From: PWQG01 sp050486205
Lineage (GTDB): Bacteria > Pseudomonadota > Gammaproteobacteria > Pseudomonadales > Pseudohongiellaceae
Reading direction: 5' to 3'
DNA length: 64,000 nucleotides
Assembly (NCBI GenBank): GCA_050486205.1
Contig: JBJHCW010000001.1
Span: 248,001 to 312,000, forward strand
Shown: in pieces, positions 61,171 to 64,000 of the stretch
Numbering within the stretch: the first letter of the stretch is position 1
Layout: the number at the start of each line of letters is the position of its first letter
Program-made: the position numbers and the translations under genes
Notes under the pieces: model-generated
Database searches by the model: none
What the model was told of the DNA's origin: nothing
What the model saw: only the letters and a program-made list of their open reading frames with translations

Positions 61171-61860
61171 TTACGTGGGTGGATCAACACGGTCTGCATG
61201 TGATCCGTTGACACGAAACCAGCCCGCGATACTGTAACGATCGCGCTGCGCCGGCAATACCTCGTGCGGGATCTCCGCACTGAGAAACACCACCAGCGTA
61301 CCAGCAAGAGGGGTCACCCGCTGCACCGCAGATTCGCCGTCGGTACTGTAAATTACCAACTCCCCTCCATCTTCAGCGTCCCAGTCCGGATTCAGATAGG
61401 TCACCAGTGACAGGACTCTCTGTGACAGGATCACATTCGGACCGGGCTCTCGAAAACTGTCCAGGTGCTTGCGATAGAACGCACCCGGCGCGTAGTGCGC
61501 AAAGTGGCTTTCAAAGGAAAACAGCCCCAGTAACAGCTCCCGGTTCAGCGCCAGACGCAGCTGCGCAGTCCAGGCCAGCCAGTTCTTCTCTGCTGGCGTC
61601 TCCCCTTCGATCCACCGGATACGATCCCGGCGCACAAAGCTGTTGAGCTGATGATCCGCCTCGCGACCAATACCTGCGCGATCAAAGTCACCCACTGACT
61701 GCCTGTGTACCTGATCCACAAGCGCCTGCAGCAATCCTGGCGGCACCGCGTTCTGAATGGACGCGTATCCCGTGTTGCGCAAGGCGTCGGCAAGCTGCCC
61801 GAGCAGCTCCCGGTCCAGCGCCGGCACCTGAGTCTCGACCAGATCGGCTACGGTCTGCAT
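61171..61860 (-). CDS. 2OG-Fe(II) oxygenase
   Basis: A 229-residue dioxygenase of the prolyl-4-hydroxylase-like group. The iron facial triad is visible as His and Asp in FYRKHLDSFRE and a distal His in EIPHEVLP; the 2-oxoglutarate-binding arginine fits YSIAGWFRVN. The sheet around LSLVTYLNPDWDAEDGGEL is typical. The substrate is not clear; similar bacterial proteins are poorly characterised. It follows the DUF457-like gene by four bases and is probably co-transcribed with it. Confidence 0.88.
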   Translation of the reverse strand: MQTVADLVETQVPALDRELLGQLADALRNTGYASIQNAVPPGLLQALVDQVHRQSVGDFDRAGIGREADHQLNSFVRRDRIRWIEGETPAEKNWLAWTAQLRLALNRELLLGLFSFESHFAHYAPGAFYRKHLDSFREPGPNVILSQRVLSLVTYLNPDWDAEDGGELVIYSTDGESAVQRVTPLAGTLVVFLSAEIPHEVLPAQRDRYSIAGWFRVNGSHADRVDPPT

Positions 61861-61864
61861 GATG

Positions 61865-62911
61865 TCATCGCCCCAGAAGCATGGAAAAAAACTGGTCCCG
61901 ATCTTCCGATGAGAACTGTCGAAAATTCCGGAACGCGACATTCGGCTCTGCGCCCGGGCAAATCACCAGCCCCCACAGAGGATCCACACGATATGGCAAC
62001 ATCGCAAACCGTATGTCACCCAGCACCAGACACCCCGGCTCGTCGGACATCTCCTGCAGTGTCAGATAATTGTCGGAAAACCCGGCGAATCGGTCAATAT
62101 CCCGCAACAACGCTTCATGCGCAGTACCACGTGCGTTCACCGCATTTGTGATCACTTCGGGCGTGGCGACACGTTCCACACCGCCCGGATAAAAGCGGAC
62201 AGCAGAAAAAGGCCCGGCCCGATAGGCATCCACGTAGAAATGCCCGTCATATTCATACACTCCGCGCCAGAGCAACAGGTTGCCAAAAGAAGGTTTGACC
62301 ACGCGACGCTCGACCCGATGGCCACGCGCGTCCACTACCGCGTCCAGTGCCAGACTCGCCCGGCTTTGCTGCAGCCAGCCAAGACCAGGCCATGCCAGCA
62401 GCAGGATCACCCCGACCCAGGCTACCGCCGGCTGCCGCTTCAACAGCACATACAGCAACACCGCTGCGCCCAGCAGCGTGTAGACCGGGTCAATGATTGA
62501 TATCACACTCCAGGCCGTTCTGGCATCAGAGAATGGCCATAACAGATGCGTACCATAACTGGTGGCTGCATCCAGCAAGCCGGCGGTGGCGCAGCCCAGT
62601 GTGCCAAACAGATACAGTCGCGCGAAAGCAACCGGCTCCAGCAGACCCCGGTGCCAATGCGGTCGCTGGAGCAAAGGCCACAACACCAGGGCAGCCAGCA
62701 GCCCTCCAACCGGAATGAATACCAGTGCGTGTGTGAAATGACGGTGAAAGTCCAGGTTCAGCAGCGGATCGTTGCCAGAGCGGATCAGAATATCCAGATC
62801 TACCAGCATGGCGCCAATGGCACCAGCCGCAGCGGCGGTTCGCACGCTTTGCGGGCGGGCCGCGCTCTGGGCCAACAAGGCACCGGTAATGCCATGACTG
62901 AAAGGGTCCAT
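61865..62911 (-). CDS. Inner-membrane metal-dependent hydrolase (YbcI/YdjM, DUF457-type)
   Basis: A 348-residue polytopic protein. MDPFSHGITGALLAQ and the HRHFTHALVFIPVGG segment with Asp pairs (MLVDLDILIR) match the YdjM/YbcI family of predicted membrane-bound metal-dependent hydrolases. Four to five hydrophobic helices are followed by a soluble C-terminal domain (from about residue 205). Substrate unknown, perhaps a lipid. First gene of the two-gene unit with the 2OG-Fe(II) oxygenase. Confidence 0.82.
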   Translation of the reverse strand: MDPFSHGITGALLAQSAARPQSVRTAAAAGAIGAMLVDLDILIRSGNDPLLNLDFHRHFTHALVFIPVGGLLAALVLWPLLQRPHWHRGLLEPVAFARLYLFGTLGCATAGLLDAATSYGTHLLWPFSDARTAWSVISIIDPVYTLLGAAVLLYVLLKRQPAVAWVGVILLLAWPGLGWLQQSRASLALDAVVDARGHRVERRVVKPSFGNLLLWRGVYEYDGHFYVDAYRAGPFSAVRFYPGGVERVATPEVITNAVNARGTAHEALLRDIDRFAGFSDNYLTLQEMSDEPGCLVLGDIRFAMLPYRVDPLWGLVICPGAEPNVAFRNFRQFSSEDRDQFFSMLLGR

Positions 62912-62957
62912 CAGATGCCCATGCGTGGAATGCTGTAACGCTCAGACACGCCATCCA

Positions 62958-63743
62958 TTAGCGTGCGTCTTCGCTTTGCTGCACAACCTGGGACAGATAC
63001 TCGTTGCTGCGGGTCATTTCATACCGCTTGAAGCGGATGCGCGGATGCATCTCACGCATGCGGGCACACAGCAGTCCGTGTGCGGAGTGTAACTGAGCGT
63101 CGGTGATCACTCTGTTGATGTCACACTCCCCGGCAAGCTTCAGCAGGCGATCAAAATTAACTATGAAGTTTTCGGTGTGGGTTGTGCGAATCTGGGATCC
63201 GTAGAACAAGCGGTGCAGATCCTCACCCTGGCCGGCCAGGATCAGGAAGCGGCGGGAGAATATCTCCGAATCACCGGTTGCATACTTGTGCCACATCTCG
63301 GTAAATTCGGCGTCACTGATGGCATTGGCACCACGTGGTCCACGGCTGCTCTGCAACAACAGCCCGGCAATACCGCCCAACTGCCGCCGTGTTGTCTCGG
63401 CGATCTTGAAAAACGTCTCCTGGCGCACATTGCGTTCGTTGGCAGTAAGTGCCTCAGCCTGTTTGGCAGACACCACATTGCTGCGATGCAGTTCGCGATT
63501 GTTCTGTGCCAGAATGGTTTGCTGGATAAACAGACCGATGACCAGCCAGAGGAACGCCAGCGGCGCAAAAGCACCTTCCAGAAACCCACCCATGTCCTCG
63601 ATTGGCATCACGACAAATTCGCGCCAGCCGACGTTCAGGGTTATGTAGAGATATCCGAGTATCAGCCAGACAGCGGTCATGACCAGACCGAAACCAATGC
63701 GCCAGTCTGTGCGACCATAGACTTCTTTGTTGGGTTTCTTCAT
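62958..63743 (-). CDS. Membrane protein of unknown function with cytoplasmic helical domain
   Basis: A 261-residue protein with two N-terminal hydrophobic helices (FGLVMTAVWLILGYLYITL and FAPLAFLWLVIGLFIQQTIL) followed by a coiled-coil linker and a soluble helical domain. I do not recognise a family. The layout resembles phage/plasmid-like or DUF4760-type membrane sensors, but without supporting motifs. It starts with ATG at 63743, 170 bases from xseB, which is divergent. Confidence 0.65.
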   Translation of the reverse strand: MKKPNKEVYGRTDWRIGFGLVMTAVWLILGYLYITLNVGWREFVVMPIEDMGGFLEGAFAPLAFLWLVIGLFIQQTILAQNNRELHRSNVVSAKQAEALTANERNVRQETFFKIAETTRRQLGGIAGLLLQSSRGPRGANAISDAEFTEMWHKYATGDSEIFSRRFLILAGQGEDLHRLFYGSQIRTTHTENFIVNFDRLLKLAGECDINRVITDAQLHSAHGLLCARMREMHPRIRFKRYEMTRSNEYLSQVVQQSEDAR

Positions 63744-63913
63744 GACAGACTGCAGGCGGGGCTGACGTTACGGATTCAGCCGCCAGAATACTGCCCCTGC
63801 CTGAACAGGTCAACGCTGCACAGGCCAGCGCGTTGAATCATTGCTATTGGCAGCCAGACATTCGATAATTCACCGCTGGAACACCGCAGAGATCGCCTCG
63901 GGAGCACGCATTC

Positions 63914-64000
63914 ATGGCAGACAAACAGGATGCCACCTTTGATTTTGAGAAGTCACTGGCCGAGCTGGAATCGCTGGTGGCCGCGATGGAAGAAGGCGAC
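63914..64000 (+). CDS. xseB: Exodeoxyribonuclease VII small subunit (3' end outside window)
   Basis: Only 29 codons are visible: an ATG at 63914 with GGGAGC upstream, then DATFDFEKSLAELESLVAAM and EEGD. The FEKSLAELE..V..ME.G pattern is the start of XseB (about 80 residues). XseB pairs with XseA to degrade single-stranded DNA. In many gammaproteobacteria ispA and dxs follow; they would lie beyond the window. Confidence 0.9.
   Translation, partial: MADKQDATFDFEKSLAELESLVAAMEEGD

Overview
The window looks like a chromosomal segment of a gammaproteobacterium with moderately high GC. Three blocks support this: mreB-mreC-mreD-maf-rng-yhdP-nitrilase, divergent from gatC-gatA-gatB; hemA-prfA-prmC-moeB, divergent from a TPR lipoprotein; and lolB-ispE-tRNA-Gln-prs-rplY-pth-ychF. 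These orders are familiar from Pseudomonas-like and marine gammaproteobacteria. I cannot name a genus. Roughly two thirds is conserved housekeeping DNA and the rest is accessory. Layout: 0-4.6 kb holds an acyl-CoA dehydrogenase pair resembling the PimC/PimD large and small subunits, followed by a histidine phosphatase cut by the window edge, and divergently a PECR-like reductase and uppP. 4.8-17.9 kb is a mosaic of mostly single genes: mgtE, a SPOR lipoprotein, a DUF4105 membrane protein, a thiamine-diphosphate enzyme, an amidohydrolase, a PaaI-type thioesterase, a patatin-like protein, a TPR protein, a metallo-aminopeptidase lipoprotein overlapping a glutaminyl cyclase, a HIT protein and mtnA. 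18-20 kb has an exbD without exbB, a TetR regulator and a DUF445 protein. 20.3-29.8 kb is the cell-shape/envelope/RNase G block, 30.2-33.8 kb gatCAB and a PA4642-type protein, 33.8-35.3 kb rhlB, and 35.3-39.4 kb moeB-prmC-prfA-hemA with overlapping ends. 39.6-46.7 kb runs from the outer-membrane lipoprotein genes through ispE and tRNA-Gln(UUG) to ychF. 46.7-50.9 kb has a diguanylate cyclase, tRNA-Met(CAU), a purple-acid-phosphatase-like enzyme and two small genes. 50.9-54.7 kb is a ferric-iron ABC importer behind a Fur-box-like operator. 54.8-63.7 kb is the accessory stretch: two members of an unnamed secreted family (PDxxGxW), a DUF6152 protein, a haem-motif lipoprotein with a HupE/UreJ protein and an anchored partner, a broken cytochrome fragment, a cutinase/PETase-type lipoprotein, a small secreted protein, a 2OG-Fe(II) oxygenase and two membrane proteins. 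The window ends inside xseB. The points most worth a second look are: mreC, whose only homology-consistent start is ATC; the PETase-like outer-membrane lipoprotein; the PDxxGxW/DUF6152 locus with its cytochrome remnant and FNR/Anr-like sites; the PECR-like reductase lacking the usual YxxxK; and short in-register tandem duplications at several gene starts. No CRISPR array, insertion sequence, prophage or obvious defence system was seen.
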